In this document: one piece after another, positions 40,985-50,881 of the stretch
How positions within the stretch are numbered: the first letter of the stretch is position 1
Layout: each line of letters begins with the position of its first letter
Assembly (NCBI RefSeq): GCF_030687145.1
Contig: NZ_CP117460.1
Span: 6,014,001 to 6,078,000, forward strand
DNA length: 64,000 nt
Direction of reading: 5' to 3'
Source of the DNA: Pseudomonas sp. FP1742
GTDB taxonomy: Bacteria; Pseudomonadota; Gammaproteobacteria; Pseudomonadales; Pseudomonadaceae
Notes under the pieces: generated by a model
The model's database searches: none
What the model saw: only the letters and a program-made list of their open reading frames with translations
What the model was told of the DNA's origin: nothing
Program-made: the position numbers and the translations under genes

Positions 40985-42131
40985 TTTCGTGTCAGACAAG
41001 TTACCGCCCAAGCCCGAAATCGGCCTGCCCCTTTGGCTGCTGGCCGAGCTGACCTATCGCTGCCCGTTGCAATGCCCGTACTGCTCCAATCCGCTGGATT
41101 TCGCCAAGCAAGGCCAGGAATTGACCACTGAGCAGTGGATCAAGGTCTTTCGCGAAGCCCGGGAAATGGGCGCGGCGCAGTTGGGCTTTTCCGGTGGTGA
41201 ACCGCTGGTGCGCCAGGACCTCACCGAGTTGATCCTTGAAGCGCGCAAGCTGGGTTTCTACACCAACCTGATCACCTCCGGCATCGGCCTCACCGAACAG
41301 AAAATCAGTGACTTCAAGAAGGCCGGCCTGGACCATATCCAGATCAGCTTCCAGGCCAGCGACGAGCAGGTGAACAACCTGCTGGCCGGCTCGAAAAAAG
41401 CCTTCGCGCAAAAACTCGAAATGGCCCGTGCGGTGAAGGCACACGGCTATCCGATGGTGCTGAACTTCGTCACCCATCGGCACAACATCGACAAGATCGA
41501 CCGGATCATCGAGCTGTGCATTGCCCTTGAGGCAGACTTCGTCGAACTCGCGACGTGCCAGTTCTACGGCTGGGCGCAGCTCAATCGGGTCGGCCTGTTG
41601 CCGACCAAAGAGCAACTGGTTCGCGCCGAACGCATCACCAACGAATACCGCGCCAAACTGGAAGCCGAAGGGCATCCGTGCAAGCTGATTTTCGTGACGC
41701 CGGACTATTACGAAGAACGTCCGAAAGCCTGCATGAACGGCTGGGGCAGTATTTTTCTGACGGTCACACCAGACGGAACCGCCCTGCCCTGTCACGGCGC
41801 CCGACAGCTGCCGGTGCAGTTTCCCAACGTGCGCGACCACAGCATGCAGCACATCTGGTACGACTCGTTCGGCTTCAACCGCTTTCGCGGTTACGAGTGG
41901 ATGCCCGAGCCGTGCCGGTCCTGCGACGAGAAAGAAAAGGACTTCGGCGGCTGCCGTTGCCAGGCGTTCATGCTCACGGGTGACGCGAGCAATGCCGACC
42001 CGGTGTGCAGCAAGTCGCAACATCACGGCGTGATCCTCAAGGCTCGCGAAGAAGCCGAGCACGCGACCCAGACCATCGAACAACTGGCCTTTCGCAATGA
42101 ACGAAACTCACGCCTCATCGCCAAAAGCTGA
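40956..42131 (+). CDS. pqqE: PqqA peptide cyclase PqqE (radical SAM)
   Basis: The GTG at 40956 follows GGAGGT by five bases and gives 391 residues. The radical-SAM cluster motif is C36-x3-C40-x2-C43. The C-terminal SPASM part has cysteines in [16 protein letters not shown] and [17 protein letters not shown], for auxiliary clusters. It forms the carbon-carbon bond between Glu and Tyr of PqqA. A later GTG at 40989 would also leave the motifs intact but lacks a good ribosome-binding site. The gene overlaps pqqD by 29 bases and the next gene by 35. Confidence 0.95.
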   Translation: MLSTGSNLPDFVSDKLPPKPEIGLPLWLLAELTYRCPLQCPYCSNPLDFAKQGQELTTEQWIKVFREAREMGAAQLGFSGGEPLVRQDLTELILEARKLGFYTNLITSGIGLTEQKISDFKKAGLDHIQISFQASDEQVNNLLAGSKKAFAQKLEMARAVKAHGYPMVLNFVTHRHNIDKIDRIIELCIALEADFVELATCQFYGWAQLNRVGLLPTKEQLVRAERITNEYRAKLEAEGHPCKLIFVTPDYYEERPKACMNGWGSIFLTVTPDGTALPCHGARQLPVQFPNVRDHSMQHIWYDSFGFNRFRGYEWMPEPCRSCDEKEKDFGGCRCQAFMLTGDASNADPVCSKSQHHGVILKAREEAEHATQTIEQLAFRNERNSRLIAKS

Positions 42132-43929
42132 ACCCTTGAGCGCCGCCAGAGCCGTCGCGGCCGGCATCGACTTCGCCGAGTTGCAGGTCGGGCCACATGG
42201 CCTGTTCTGGAACGAGTACCGCCCGGAGGATGCCGCCTGCCGGATCTGGCAGTGGCGCGACGGTCAGGCTCATTGCCTGACACCGCCCACCTTCAGTGTG
42301 CGCAGCCGGGTGTACGAATATGGCGGCGGGTCGTTTTGTCTGACCGATGACGGGCTGGTGTTCGTCAACGAGGCCGATCAGCAGCTGTATCGGCAATCAC
42401 TGACCGATGGGACGCCTGAGGTACTGACTGCAAGTGAATGCCGTTACGGCGATCTACAATTTGCCAACGGGCAGGTGCTGGCGGTTGAAGAGCACCGCGA
42501 TCGGCATCGCCTGGTGGCGATCGATCTGGCTGACGGCCAACGTCATCTGCTGGCCGAGGGTGCCGATTTCTACGCGGCACCGGCCCTGAGCCCCGACGGC
42601 CGGCGACTGGCCTGGATCGAGTGGAATCGCCCGGATCAGCCCTGGACCGCGACTCGCCTGATGGTTGCCGAGCGACAGCGCGATCACACCTTTGCGCAGC
42701 CGCGTTGTGTGGCCGGCGACGGTCCTCAGGAGTCACTGCAACAACCGAGATTCGATGCCAGCAATCGTCTGTATTGCCTGACTGATCGCGGCGGTTTCTG
42801 GCAGCCGTGGGTGGAGTCGACAGAAGGTCTGAGCCCACTCCCGAGCGCTGCTGCCGACCATGGACCGGCGCCCTGGCAATTGGGTGGTTGCACCTGGTTA
42901 CCGCTAAGCGAAGACACTTATCTGGCGAGTTGGACCGAAGAGGGGTTTGGGCGACTGGGGCTGTGTCATGGCGATGGCTCCCGTGAGGATTTCACGGGCG
43001 ACTACAGTCGCTTCCGCCATCTCGCACAGGATGAGCAGTTCATTTACTGCATTGCCGCTTCACCGGTCAGTTCGGCGGCGGTGATTGCCATTGACCGCAC
43101 AACCCGGCAGGTAAAGACCCTCGCCGGTGGTGTGGTACCCCTGCCCGCCGATCAGATCAGCCGCCCGCAAACCCTGCGTTATCCGAGCGGTTCGGGCGAG
43201 GCCCACGGCTTCTTCTACCCGGCGATGACCGGCGACTCGAAACCACCCTTGGTGGTGTTCATTCACGGCGGGCCGACGTCGGCCTGCTACCCGATGTTCG
43301 ACCCGCGAATCCAGTATTGGGCACAACGGGGCTTCGCCGTGGCCGACCTCAATTACCGAGGCAGCAGCGGCTACGGCCGCGCTTATCGCCAGGCGTTGCA
43401 TTTGAGCTGGGGCGAGGTGGATGTGGAAGATGCCTGCGCGGTGGTCGGCTATCTGGCCGAACGCGGGCTGATCGACGGCAACAACGCATTCATCCGCGGC
43501 GGCAGCGCCGGTGGCTACACCGCATTGTGCGCACTGGCCTTTCACAAGGTATTTCGTGCGGGCGCCAGCCTGTATGGCGTCAGTGATCCTGTCGCTCTGG
43601 GTCGCGTCACCCACAAGTTCGAAGGCGATTATCTGGACTGGTTGATCGGCGACCCGGTGCAGGACGCCGAACGCTACGCCGCGCGCACGCCACTGCTGCA
43701 CGCGCACAACATCAGTGTTCCGATGATCTTCTTTCAGGGGGAACTGGACGCCGTGGTGGTGCCGCAACAGACCCGCGACATGGTCAAGGCATTACAGGAC
43801 AACGGCATTCTGGTCGAAGCCCATTACTACGCCGACGAACGCCATGGTTTTCGCAAGGCCGGCAATCAGGCCCATGCGCTGGAACAGGAGTGGTTGTTTT
43901 ATCGGCGGGTGATGGAGTTGGCGGTCTGA
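42097..43929 (+). CDS. S9 family prolyl oligopeptidase-like peptidase, pqq-linked
   Basis: The 610-residue protein has an N-terminal beta-propeller-like part and a C-terminal alpha/beta-hydrolase domain. The triad is S470 in GGSAGG, D551 in GELDAVVVP and H583 in DERHGF. It overlaps pqqE by 35 bases, so it belongs to the pqq operon. P. fluorescens B16 has a similar gene named pqqM after pqqE, and P. putida PP_0375 occupies the same place. A role in breaking down the PqqA remnant is attractive but not shown. It is cytoplasmic by the lack of a signal peptide. Confidence 0.9.
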   Translation: MNETHASSPKAEPLSAARAVAAGIDFAELQVGPHGLFWNEYRPEDAACRIWQWRDGQAHCLTPPTFSVRSRVYEYGGGSFCLTDDGLVFVNEADQQLYRQSLTDGTPEVLTASECRYGDLQFANGQVLAVEEHRDRHRLVAIDLADGQRHLLAEGADFYAAPALSPDGRRLAWIEWNRPDQPWTATRLMVAERQRDHTFAQPRCVAGDGPQESLQQPRFDASNRLYCLTDRGGFWQPWVESTEGLSPLPSAAADHGPAPWQLGGCTWLPLSEDTYLASWTEEGFGRLGLCHGDGSREDFTGDYSRFRHLAQDEQFIYCIAASPVSSAAVIAIDRTTRQVKTLAGGVVPLPADQISRPQTLRYPSGSGEAHGFFYPAMTGDSKPPLVVFIHGGPTSACYPMFDPRIQYWAQRGFAVADLNYRGSSGYGRAYRQALHLSWGEVDVEDACAVVGYLAERGLIDGNNAFIRGGSAGGYTALCALAFHKVFRAGASLYGVSDPVALGRVTHKFEGDYLDWLIGDPVQDAERYAARTPLLHAHNISVPMIFFQGELDAVVVPQQTRDMVKALQDNGILVEAHYYADERHGFRKAGNQAHALEQEWLFYRRVMELAV

Positions 43930-43963
43930 CGTCTGCGCCCAATACAAATATTTGTGCCGCCCC

Positions 43964-44061
43964 ATTCGCGAGCAAGCCCGCTCCCACACTTTGATCTCTG
44001 GTGTTCACAAATAATCGGTTCGCAGAAGCTCCAGTGTGGGAGCCGGCTTGCTCGCGAAGGC
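43964..44061. repeat. REP pair (inverted)
   Basis: Two inverted REP units of the CGCGAGCAAGCCCGC subtype, about 42 bases apart, lie between the convergent S9 peptidase and Pmp3 genes. Confidence 0.9.
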
Positions 44062-44083
44062 GATCCAACCAGCACCGCGAAAC

Positions 44084-44242
44084 TCAGCGCTTGGCGATGA
44101 TATACACCGCATGCACGATCCCTGGAATGTAACCGCACAACGTCAGCAGAATATTCAGCCAGAACGCCCCAGCGAAACCGACTTGCAGAAACACACCCAG
44201 TGGCGGCAACAGAATGGCGATGATGATGCGAATAAAGTCCAT
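44084..44242 (-). CDS. Pmp3/YqaE family small membrane protein
   Basis: The ATG at 44242 is preceded by AGGAG and gives 52 residues. Two hydrophobic helices flank a short turn; IAILLPPLGVFLQVG and GYIPGIVHAVYII are the Pmp3 family hallmarks. These proteins affect membrane potential and cation tolerance in other organisms. An upstream in-frame ATG would add a non-family extension. In P. fluorescens B16 a membrane protein at this location was named pqqJ, but a direct role in PQQ synthesis is doubtful. Confidence 0.88.
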   Translation of the reverse strand: MDFIRIIIAILLPPLGVFLQVGFAGAFWLNILLTLCGYIPGIVHAVYIIAKR

Positions 44243-44342
44243 GGGGCGGCTCCTGATTGAAGTGGGCTCGTGCGAGCCATACAAATAGTCGACCTGTGCC
44301 GTTCATCAGGGTTCAGTTGTGGTTCGCAAGCGCCTCGAAAAG

Positions 44343-44380
44343 AAAAAAACGCCCCACGCGAAAAAATCCAACGTGGGGCG
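44343..44380 (-). terminator. Terminator of the aminotransferase gene
   Basis: On the minus strand CGCCCCACG and CGTGGGGCG (44380-44372 and 44358-44350) form a 9-bp stem followed by a run of seven T. It lies 50 bases after the stop at 44430. Confidence 0.85.
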
Positions 44381-44429
44381 CTGCGTTATACCGCGAGACG
44401 GTTCGGAAATTCGTGTAGGGCGGGTCCGG

Positions 44430-45713
44430 TCAGACAGCAATACCTTTGCGACACTGCAGTTGCGCGGTGCGTACGCGGGAGAAGGCGCGGGCCAGGCGCA
44501 GGAGCATTTCGTCGATATTGGCCTTGCTGACGGTGAGGGCCGGGGTAAAGCGCAGGCAATCGGGTTGCGGCGCATTGAGCAGCAAACCTTCGTACAACGC
44601 AGCCTTGACTACGGCGTCGGCCGAATCGTCGGACAGATCGAGCCCCCAGAGCAGCCCTTGCCCGCGCAATTCACCGTGACCATAGCGATGGGCCAGACGA
44701 CTCAGGCCTTCGCCCAGATGCCGGGCGGTTTCCCGCATATGATCGAGAAAGCCCTTGTCCTGCACGCTGTCGAGCACGACAAGCCCGGCGGCACTCATCA
44801 ACGCATTGCCATGATGAGTGCCGCTCATTTCGCCGACTTCGAAACAACAGGCCTTGCCTCGCGCCAACAGTGCCGCCAATGGCACGCCACCACCGAGCCC
44901 TTTGCCGAGCACCACGATATCCGCCCGCACGCCGTAGGACTGTTCGGCAAGCAATGTGCCGCAGCGCCCGACGCCGGTTTGCACTTCGTCAAATATCAGC
45001 AGAATGCCAAGCTCACGACACAAGCGCTCGACGCCCTTGAGGTAGTGCTCGGTAGCAGGAATCACCCCGGCCTCGCTCTGGATCGGTTCGAGCATGATCG
45101 CGACCGTCTGGGCATCCACGGCCGCATGCAAGGCGGGCAGGTCATTGAACGGGACATGGCTGAAGCCCGGCAACTGTGGCTCGAATCGGTTGATCAGATT
45201 CGAACTGTCCGACGCAGAAATCGTCCCGAGGCTACGACCATGACAGCCTTTGCTGGCCACAATGATCCGCGAAGCGCCGCCACGATGTTGCTGGCCCCAT
45301 TTGCGCGCCAGCTTGATCGCCGCTTCACAGGCTTCGCTGCCACTGTTGAGCAGGTACGCCTGGTCACTGCCGGTACTGGCGCAGAGCCGGTCGGCGAGGT
45401 TGAGCATGCCGCGGTTGTGCAGTCCGAAACCCGGATTGATCAGCGACTGAGCCTGTTCCGAAATCGCTTTGACCAGTGCCGAGGGGCTATGTCCGAGGCT
45501 ATTGGCGCCGCCACCCTGTGAGAAATCCAAGTAAGCGCGGTCATCGCTGTCCCACAACCAGGAGCCTTGGCCACGCACGAAAATCTGTTTCGGTCGTTCG
45601 ACACTGGGCATCAGGCACTCGCTGGAAAAGTTGTCGCTTCTGGCCGGCAGGGAAGTGTCCATCGCCAGGTCATCAAGGCTCGGTGGCTTGCGTCGCAGAT
45701 TGAACAGATTCAT
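44430..45713 (-). CDS. Class III PLP-dependent aminotransferase, pqq-linked
   Basis: The 427-residue protein has the class III features: NSGSEACEAAIKLAR, the PLP-ring aspartate D242 in IFDEVQTGVGR, and the Schiff-base lysine K271 in VLGKGLGGG. It resembles acetylornithine/4-aminobutyrate-type enzymes; the amino donor is unknown. P. putida (PP_0372) and P. fluorescens B16 (pqqI) have a similar enzyme near pqq. It could also act on 5-aminovalerate or diamines, given the davBA genes nearby, but nothing in the sequence decides this. It is divergent from the LysR gene. Confidence 0.9.
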   Translation of the reverse strand: MNLFNLRRKPPSLDDLAMDTSLPARSDNFSSECLMPSVERPKQIFVRGQGSWLWDSDDRAYLDFSQGGGANSLGHSPSALVKAISEQAQSLINPGFGLHNRGMLNLADRLCASTGSDQAYLLNSGSEACEAAIKLARKWGQQHRGGASRIIVASKGCHGRSLGTISASDSSNLINRFEPQLPGFSHVPFNDLPALHAAVDAQTVAIMLEPIQSEAGVIPATEHYLKGVERLCRELGILLIFDEVQTGVGRCGTLLAEQSYGVRADIVVLGKGLGGGVPLAALLARGKACCFEVGEMSGTHHGNALMSAAGLVVLDSVQDKGFLDHMRETARHLGEGLSRLAHRYGHGELRGQGLLWGLDLSDDSADAVVKAALYEGLLLNAPQPDCLRFTPALTVSKANIDEMLLRLARAFSRVRTAQLQCRKGIAV

Positions 45714-45882
45714 CGGATAGAACCTCGTCCGAGGTTTTTTGCCTTGCCTATGTAAACACCATCTTCGTAAACGGTATTCATCGTTCTTTCTGGCCCTGTA
45801 AGCCTTGTGAATGCGGTTAGACTAGGCGCTGGCAAGGCGCTGAGCCATTTCGATTTCCCAGCATTTTCGATAAGTATTACTT

Positions 45883-46803
45883 ATGGATTTTAAACAACTG
45901 CGTTATTTCGTCGCGGTCTACGAAGAAGGCCACGTCGGTCGCGCCGCCGAGCGACTTTCAATCTCTCAGCCAGCGTTGTCCCAACAGATCCGCCAACTCG
46001 AACAAAACCTCGATGTGAGCCTGTTCGAACGCAGCAGCAAGCGCCTGTTGCCCACCCTGGCGGCGCACACGCTGTACAACCATGCCCTGCCCTTGCTCGA
46101 TGGCCTGCAACGAGCGCGCGAAGCCTTGGGCAATTTCAAGGGCAAGGCGCTGCGAACCTTGGCCATCGGCGTGCTGCAGACCGTCCACTCCAGCCTGGTG
46201 CCGCAAATGCTCGAACGCCTGCGCAAGGCACAGCCGCATCTGGTGGTGCAGATCTATGAACTGACCGGCCTGGAAATAGAACGGCGGCTACTCAATGGTT
46301 CACTGGACATCGGCATCAGTTACCTGCCGCCCCGTCAGCCGGGTTTGCACGGTGTGCCGTTGTACGAAGATGAGCTGACCCTTGTCATCCCGGCGGACCA
46401 TCCGTTGCGCGAATTCAAGAAAGTCTCCATGAGCCAGGCCGCCGAGTTGCCCATGTTGCTGCTGGGTGAAGAATTCCAGGTGCGGCAGATCTGGCAGGCA
46501 CAATTGGCCAATCTGGGGCGCCGCCCGCAGGTACAGGCCGAGCTGAACAACATGGCGGGGATTCTCGACAGCCTGCCGCACACGCGACTGGCGACCGTTC
46601 TACCCGGACGCTCGCAAAAGACCCATGGCGACCAGGCGCTGTTGTGGAAGCCACTGAGCGAGCCACGGGTGCCGCTGAAAGTCGGGTTGGTGTGTCGGGA
46701 TGTGCAGCGGCAACAGGCTTCGCTGGCGTTGTTGCGGACATTGCTGGAAGAGGTGATGGATGAACACATGCGTAGCCCGACGGCCCTGGATGGGTTGAGC
46801 TGA
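45883..46803 (+). CDS. LysR family transcriptional regulator
   Basis: The 306-residue protein has an N-terminal winged helix (about 1-60) with QLRYFVAVYEEGHVGRAAE and ISQPALSQQIRQLE, and a LysR substrate-binding domain (about 90-295). It is divergent from the aminotransferase, with a 169-base shared spacer. Such pairs are commonly regulator and target. The position matches PP_0371 and pqqH of P. fluorescens B16. The inducer is unknown. Confidence 0.92.
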   Translation: MDFKQLRYFVAVYEEGHVGRAAERLSISQPALSQQIRQLEQNLDVSLFERSSKRLLPTLAAHTLYNHALPLLDGLQRAREALGNFKGKALRTLAIGVLQTVHSSLVPQMLERLRKAQPHLVVQIYELTGLEIERRLLNGSLDIGISYLPPRQPGLHGVPLYEDELTLVIPADHPLREFKKVSMSQAAELPMLLLGEEFQVRQIWQAQLANLGRRPQVQAELNNMAGILDSLPHTRLATVLPGRSQKTHGDQALLWKPLSEPRVPLKVGLVCRDVQRQQASLALLRTLLEEVMDEHMRSPTALDGLS

Positions 46804-46821
46804 ACTTTTCTTCAGGCAAAA

Positions 46822-46846
46822 GAAAACCCCGCCGAAGCGGGGCTTT
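46822..46846 (+). terminator. Terminator of the LysR gene
   Basis: CCCCGC (46827-46832) and GCGGGG (46837-46842) form a short GC stem flanked by AAAA and CTTT, 19 bases after the stop. It may work in both directions between convergent genes. Confidence 0.7.
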
Positions 46847-46992
46847 GCAGACTGTTTCCCTGACATCCATTTCACTCCGCCGTCCTGGCAGAATCCTACG
46901 TGTCCGTGTTGTTGCTTTGCGCTTCCTGCGCGACGTCCTTGAGAAGTAGATTAGCTCTGGATCCAATTTGCGCATATGGGAAAACAGCAGCA

Positions 46993-47020
46993 CGTTATGT
47001 AAGAGAATGCTTACATGACG
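46993..47020 (-). terminator. Hairpin after the leftmost acyl-CoA dehydrogenase gene
   Basis: The 11-base arms 46993-47003 and 47010-47020 pair with one wobble and a 6-base loop, nine bases after the stop at 47029 on the minus strand. The T-run is weak, so termination is likely but not certain. Confidence 0.5.
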
Positions 47021-47028
47021 TTACAGGG

Positions 47029-48807
47029 TCAGAATTGTCCTGCGTCCAACAGGAACAGCGACTCACTCCCCGCCTTTACCGACGCGCTCAGCGAGTGAAT
47101 ACGCGGCAGCAGACGGGCGAAATAGAACCGCGCCGTACCGAGTTTGCTCGCATAGAAATCGTCCTGCGCTTCTTTGCCGAAGGCTGCCTTGGCCATCAGC
47201 GCCCACATGTAGGCATAGGCCGTGTAACCGAAGGCTTGCAGATACTCGACCGAGGCAGCGCCGATTTCGTTCGGGTTGCCTTTTGCACGATCCAGCAACC
47301 AGGCGGTCAGTTCATCGAGGGTGTCCACCGCATCGTTCAGCGGCTTGGTGAACTCCGCCAAATCTGCACTGGCCGTGGCGGTGAAATGACGAATTTCGTC
47401 GGCGAACAGTTTGTAGAACGCCCCGCCGCTGCCGACAATCTTGCGTCCTACAAGGTCCAGCGCCTGAATACCGTTGGTGCCTTCGTAGATCTGCGTGATA
47501 CGCACGTCACGAACCAGTTGCTCCTGGCCCCACTCACGGATGTAGCCGTGGCCGCCAAAAATCTGCTGGCCATGAACCGTGGTTTCCAGCCCCAGGTCGG
47601 TCAGGAATGCTTTGGCCACTGGGGTCAGTAAGGCCACCAGGTCTTCCGCACGTTTGCGGGTGGTGGCGTCTTCACTGAACTTGGCGGTGTCCAGCTGCAT
47701 CGCCACGTAAGTGGAAAATGCACGGCCGCCTTCGTTCGAGGCTTTCATGGTCAGCAGCATACGCCGCACGTCCGGGTGGACGATAATCGGGTCTGCCACT
47801 TTGTCCTTGTTCTGCGCGCCGGTCGGTGAACGGCTCTGCAGACGGTCGCGAGCGTATTCGATAGCGTTCTGGTAAGAACGCTCACCCGAGGCCAGGCCCT
47901 GGATGCCGACTCCCAGGCGCTCGTAGTTCATCATGGTGAACATCGCCGCCAGGCCTTTGTTCGGCTCGCCGACCAGGTAACCCACAGCTTCGTCGAAGTT
48001 CATCACGCAGGTCGCGGACGCCTGGATGCCCATCTTGTGTTCGATCGAACCACAGGTCGCCGGGTTACGCGCTCCAAGGCTGCCATCGGCATTGACCATG
48101 AATTTCGGCACCAGGAACAGCGAAATGCCTTTCGGCCCTGCCGGCGCGTCGGGCAGTTTGGCCAATACCAGGTGGATGATGTTCTCTGTCAGGTCGTGCT
48201 CGCCGCCGGTGATGAAAATTTTGGTGCCACTGACTTTGTAGGAACCGTCGGCCTGAGGTTCGGCCTTGGTGCGGATAATCCCCAGGTCAGTACCGGCGTG
48301 CGGCTCGGTCAGGCACATGGAGCCGGCCCAGACACCGGCGTACATGTTCGGCAGGTACGTGGCTTTGAGCTCTTCGCTGGCGTGGGCGTTGATCGACAGG
48401 CAGGCGCCGGCGGTCAGCATCGGGTACAGACCGAACGACAGGCTCGCGGAGTTGACCATTTCTTCAACTTGCGCCGAAACCGCCTTGGGCATGCCCATGC
48501 CGCCGTAGGTCGGATCGCCACCGACACCGACCCAACCGCCTTCAGCGTAAGTCTGATAAGCCTGTGGGAAACCAGCCGGGGTGGTGACGGCGCCGTCGGT
48601 CCAATGGCAACCTTCCTCGTCAGCTGCACGGCTCAGGGGCGCGATGCTTTTGCTGGTGACCTTGCCCGCTTCTTCCAGAATGGCTTCGACAGTTTCTGCA
48701 TCGACGGTCTCAGCCAGCGCAGGCAGTTCGGCCCAGAGTTTGGCGACCTCGAAAACTTCATTGAGGACGAAGCGCATATCGCGCAGGGGCGCTTTGTAGT
48801 CAGCCAT
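47029..48807 (-). CDS. Acyl-CoA dehydrogenase (FadE-like, 592 aa)
   Basis: The ATG at 48807 starts [15 protein letters not shown], matching the starts of the other two paralogues here. Upstream sequence in the same frame is not conserved. The FAD-binding middle domain has CLTEPHAGTDLG and SGTKIFITGGEHD. The C-terminal helical domain carries the long extension typical of the roughly 600-residue fatty-acid-oxidising class. It introduces the first double bond in acyl-CoA. Substrate length is unknown. Syntenic with PA0508/PP_0368. Confidence 0.92.
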   Translation of the reverse strand: MADYKAPLRDMRFVLNEVFEVAKLWAELPALAETVDAETVEAILEEAGKVTSKSIAPLSRAADEEGCHWTDGAVTTPAGFPQAYQTYAEGGWVGVGGDPTYGGMGMPKAVSAQVEEMVNSASLSFGLYPMLTAGACLSINAHASEELKATYLPNMYAGVWAGSMCLTEPHAGTDLGIIRTKAEPQADGSYKVSGTKIFITGGEHDLTENIIHLVLAKLPDAPAGPKGISLFLVPKFMVNADGSLGARNPATCGSIEHKMGIQASATCVMNFDEAVGYLVGEPNKGLAAMFTMMNYERLGVGIQGLASGERSYQNAIEYARDRLQSRSPTGAQNKDKVADPIIVHPDVRRMLLTMKASNEGGRAFSTYVAMQLDTAKFSEDATTRKRAEDLVALLTPVAKAFLTDLGLETTVHGQQIFGGHGYIREWGQEQLVRDVRITQIYEGTNGIQALDLVGRKIVGSGGAFYKLFADEIRHFTATASADLAEFTKPLNDAVDTLDELTAWLLDRAKGNPNEIGAASVEYLQAFGYTAYAYMWALMAKAAFGKEAQDDFYASKLGTARFYFARLLPRIHSLSASVKAGSESLFLLDAGQF

Positions 48808-48944
48808 GGCAAACCTCGCAAGATCTAAACAGGTGGTTCGTAGGAATAGTGATTTCGTTGTGTCCGAGTGTACCTCAACAACTTTTACGACACATAGGGT
48901 CAACCCGTGACCATTTTGTTATTTTTAGTCATCAGCTTGTTCCT

Positions 48945-48980
48945 CACAAAGAAGCCCGCAGCGAGGCGGGCTTCTTTGTG
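48945..48980 (-). terminator. Terminator of the middle acyl-CoA dehydrogenase gene
   Basis: CACAAAGAAGCCCGC (48945-48959) and its exact inverse (48966-48980) form a 15-bp stem, 15 bases after the stop at 48995. T-rich arms give a usable U-tract in both directions. Confidence 0.85.
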
Positions 48981-48994
48981 GCTGATTTGAATGA

Positions 48995-50791
48995 TTAAAG
49001 CGCAAACAACTCCGCCGGCAGCTTCATCAGACAATCGCTACCCGCCTCGATGGCCGCCCGATGAGCAGCCGTACGCGGCAGTAAACGCTTGAAGTAAAAC
49101 TCGCTGGTCGCCAGTTTGCCCTGGCAGTAATCGGCATCCCCAGTGCCTGCATCCAACTGCGCCTGAGCCACCAGCGCCATGCGTAGCCACAGGTAGCCGA
49201 GGATGATGTAGCCGCTGTACATCAGGTAATCCACCGAGGCGGCACCCACTTCATCCGGATTTTTCATCGCCGCCATGCCGATCCTGGTGGTCAATTCGCC
49301 CCACTGCTGATTCAGATCGTTGAGTTGCGCCACATAGCTGCCGAGTTGCGGATGATCAGCGTTTGCCGCACAGAACTTATGGACGATTTTGGTGAAACCA
49401 CGCAGCAGTTTTCCCTGGCTGCCAAGGACTTTGCGCCCAAGCAGATCCAGCGCCTGAATGCCGTTGGTGCCTTCATAGATCGGCGCGATCCGGCAGTCTC
49501 GAACCAATTGCTCCATGCCCCATTCACGAATGAAACCGTGGCCGCCAAACACCTGCATGCCAAGGTTGGTCACCTCCAGCCCAGTGTCGGTCATGAAGGC
49601 TTTGCAGATCGGTGTGAGGAACGCCAGCAAATCTTCGGCGTCCTGCCGTGTCGTTTCATCCGGGCTCAGGTGCGCAGCGTCCAGCAACTGTGCGGTGAAG
49701 TACGTCAGCGCCCGGTTGCCTTCGTTGAAGGCCTTCATGGTCAGCAACATCCTGCGCACATCGGGATGCACGATGATCGGGTCGGCGGGTTTTTCCGGCG
49801 CTTTGGGTCCGGTCAGCGAGCGCATTTGCAGACGGTCGTTGGCGTATTTGACCGCACCCTGGAAGCTCGCCTCCCCCAGACACAAACCTTGCATGCCGGT
49901 GCCGAGCCGCGCGTGGTTCATCATGGTGAACATGCAGTTCAGGCCCTTGTTCGGCTCACCGATCAAGAAGCCCTTGGCATCGTCGAAATTCAGCACGCAG
50001 GTGGCGGAGGCCTTGATGCCCATTTTGTGTTCGATCGAGCCACAGGAAACGCCATTGCGCTCGCCTGCCTCGCCCTCGGCATTGGGTAGGAATTTGGGCA
50101 CGATAAACAGCGAAATACCTTTGGTTCCTGCAGGAGCATCCGGCAGTTTCGCCAGCACCAGGTGAATGATGTTTTCACTCATGTCGTGTTCGCCGGCGGA
50201 GATGAATATCTTGCTGCCGGAGATCGCGTAACTGCCGTCGGCCTGTGGTACCGCGCGGGTCTTGATGATGCCCAGGTCGGTGCCGCAATGGGCTTCGGTC
50301 AGGCACATGGTGCCGGTCCATTGGCCAGCGGTGAGCTTGCTCAAGTAGGTGTGTTTCTGTTCTTCAGTGCCATGGGCGTGGATGGCCGACATCGCACCGT
50401 GGGTCAGGCCGGGGTACATGCCCCAGGAGGTGTTGCTGGAACCGACCATTTCGCTGATGACCAGCCCCAAGGAACTTGGCAGGCCCTGGCCGCCGTAAGC
50501 CGGGTCCGCCGCCAGACCATGCCAGCCGCCTTCCACGTACTGTGCGAATGCTTGCTTGAAGCCTGTAGGCGTTGTGACCACGCCGTTGTCGAAATGGCAG
50601 CCTTCTTCGTCGCCGCTGCGGTTCAGCGGTGCGAGAACGTTCTCACAGAATTTCGCGCCTTCTTCGAGGATCGCATTGACCATGTCCGGGCTGGCATCGG
50701 TGGCCCCCAGCGCGGCGTAGTTGCGGTGAAAATCGAACACGTGATCGATCAGAAAGCGCATGTCGCGCAGGGGAGCTTTGTACTCGGGCAT
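48995..50791 (-). CDS. Acyl-CoA dehydrogenase (FadE-like, 598 aa)
   Basis: The preferred ATG at 50791 (MPEYKAPLRDMRFLI) has GGAG about 10 bases upstream; the ATG at 50797 is too close to it. Domain content is the same as the neighbouring paralogues, with CLTEAHCGTDLG and [13 protein letters not shown]. It lies 90 bases after the diguanylate cyclase gene on the same strand, so the two might share a transcript. Probably broad-range fatty acyl-CoA oxidation. Confidence 0.92.
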   Translation of the reverse strand: MPEYKAPLRDMRFLIDHVFDFHRNYAALGATDASPDMVNAILEEGAKFCENVLAPLNRSGDEEGCHFDNGVVTTPTGFKQAFAQYVEGGWHGLAADPAYGGQGLPSSLGLVISEMVGSSNTSWGMYPGLTHGAMSAIHAHGTEEQKHTYLSKLTAGQWTGTMCLTEAHCGTDLGIIKTRAVPQADGSYAISGSKIFISAGEHDMSENIIHLVLAKLPDAPAGTKGISLFIVPKFLPNAEGEAGERNGVSCGSIEHKMGIKASATCVLNFDDAKGFLIGEPNKGLNCMFTMMNHARLGTGMQGLCLGEASFQGAVKYANDRLQMRSLTGPKAPEKPADPIIVHPDVRRMLLTMKAFNEGNRALTYFTAQLLDAAHLSPDETTRQDAEDLLAFLTPICKAFMTDTGLEVTNLGMQVFGGHGFIREWGMEQLVRDCRIAPIYEGTNGIQALDLLGRKVLGSQGKLLRGFTKIVHKFCAANADHPQLGSYVAQLNDLNQQWGELTTRIGMAAMKNPDEVGAASVDYLMYSGYIILGYLWLRMALVAQAQLDAGTGDADYCQGKLATSEFYFKRLLPRTAAHRAAIEAGSDCLMKLPAELFAL

Positions 50792-50881
50792 GGTCATTTC
50801 TCCGGCAGCAGATGGCTCAAACCTACTGCCGTGCACCACGCCTCACAATCACAGTCCAGACGCTGAATGCGCCATCATCAC

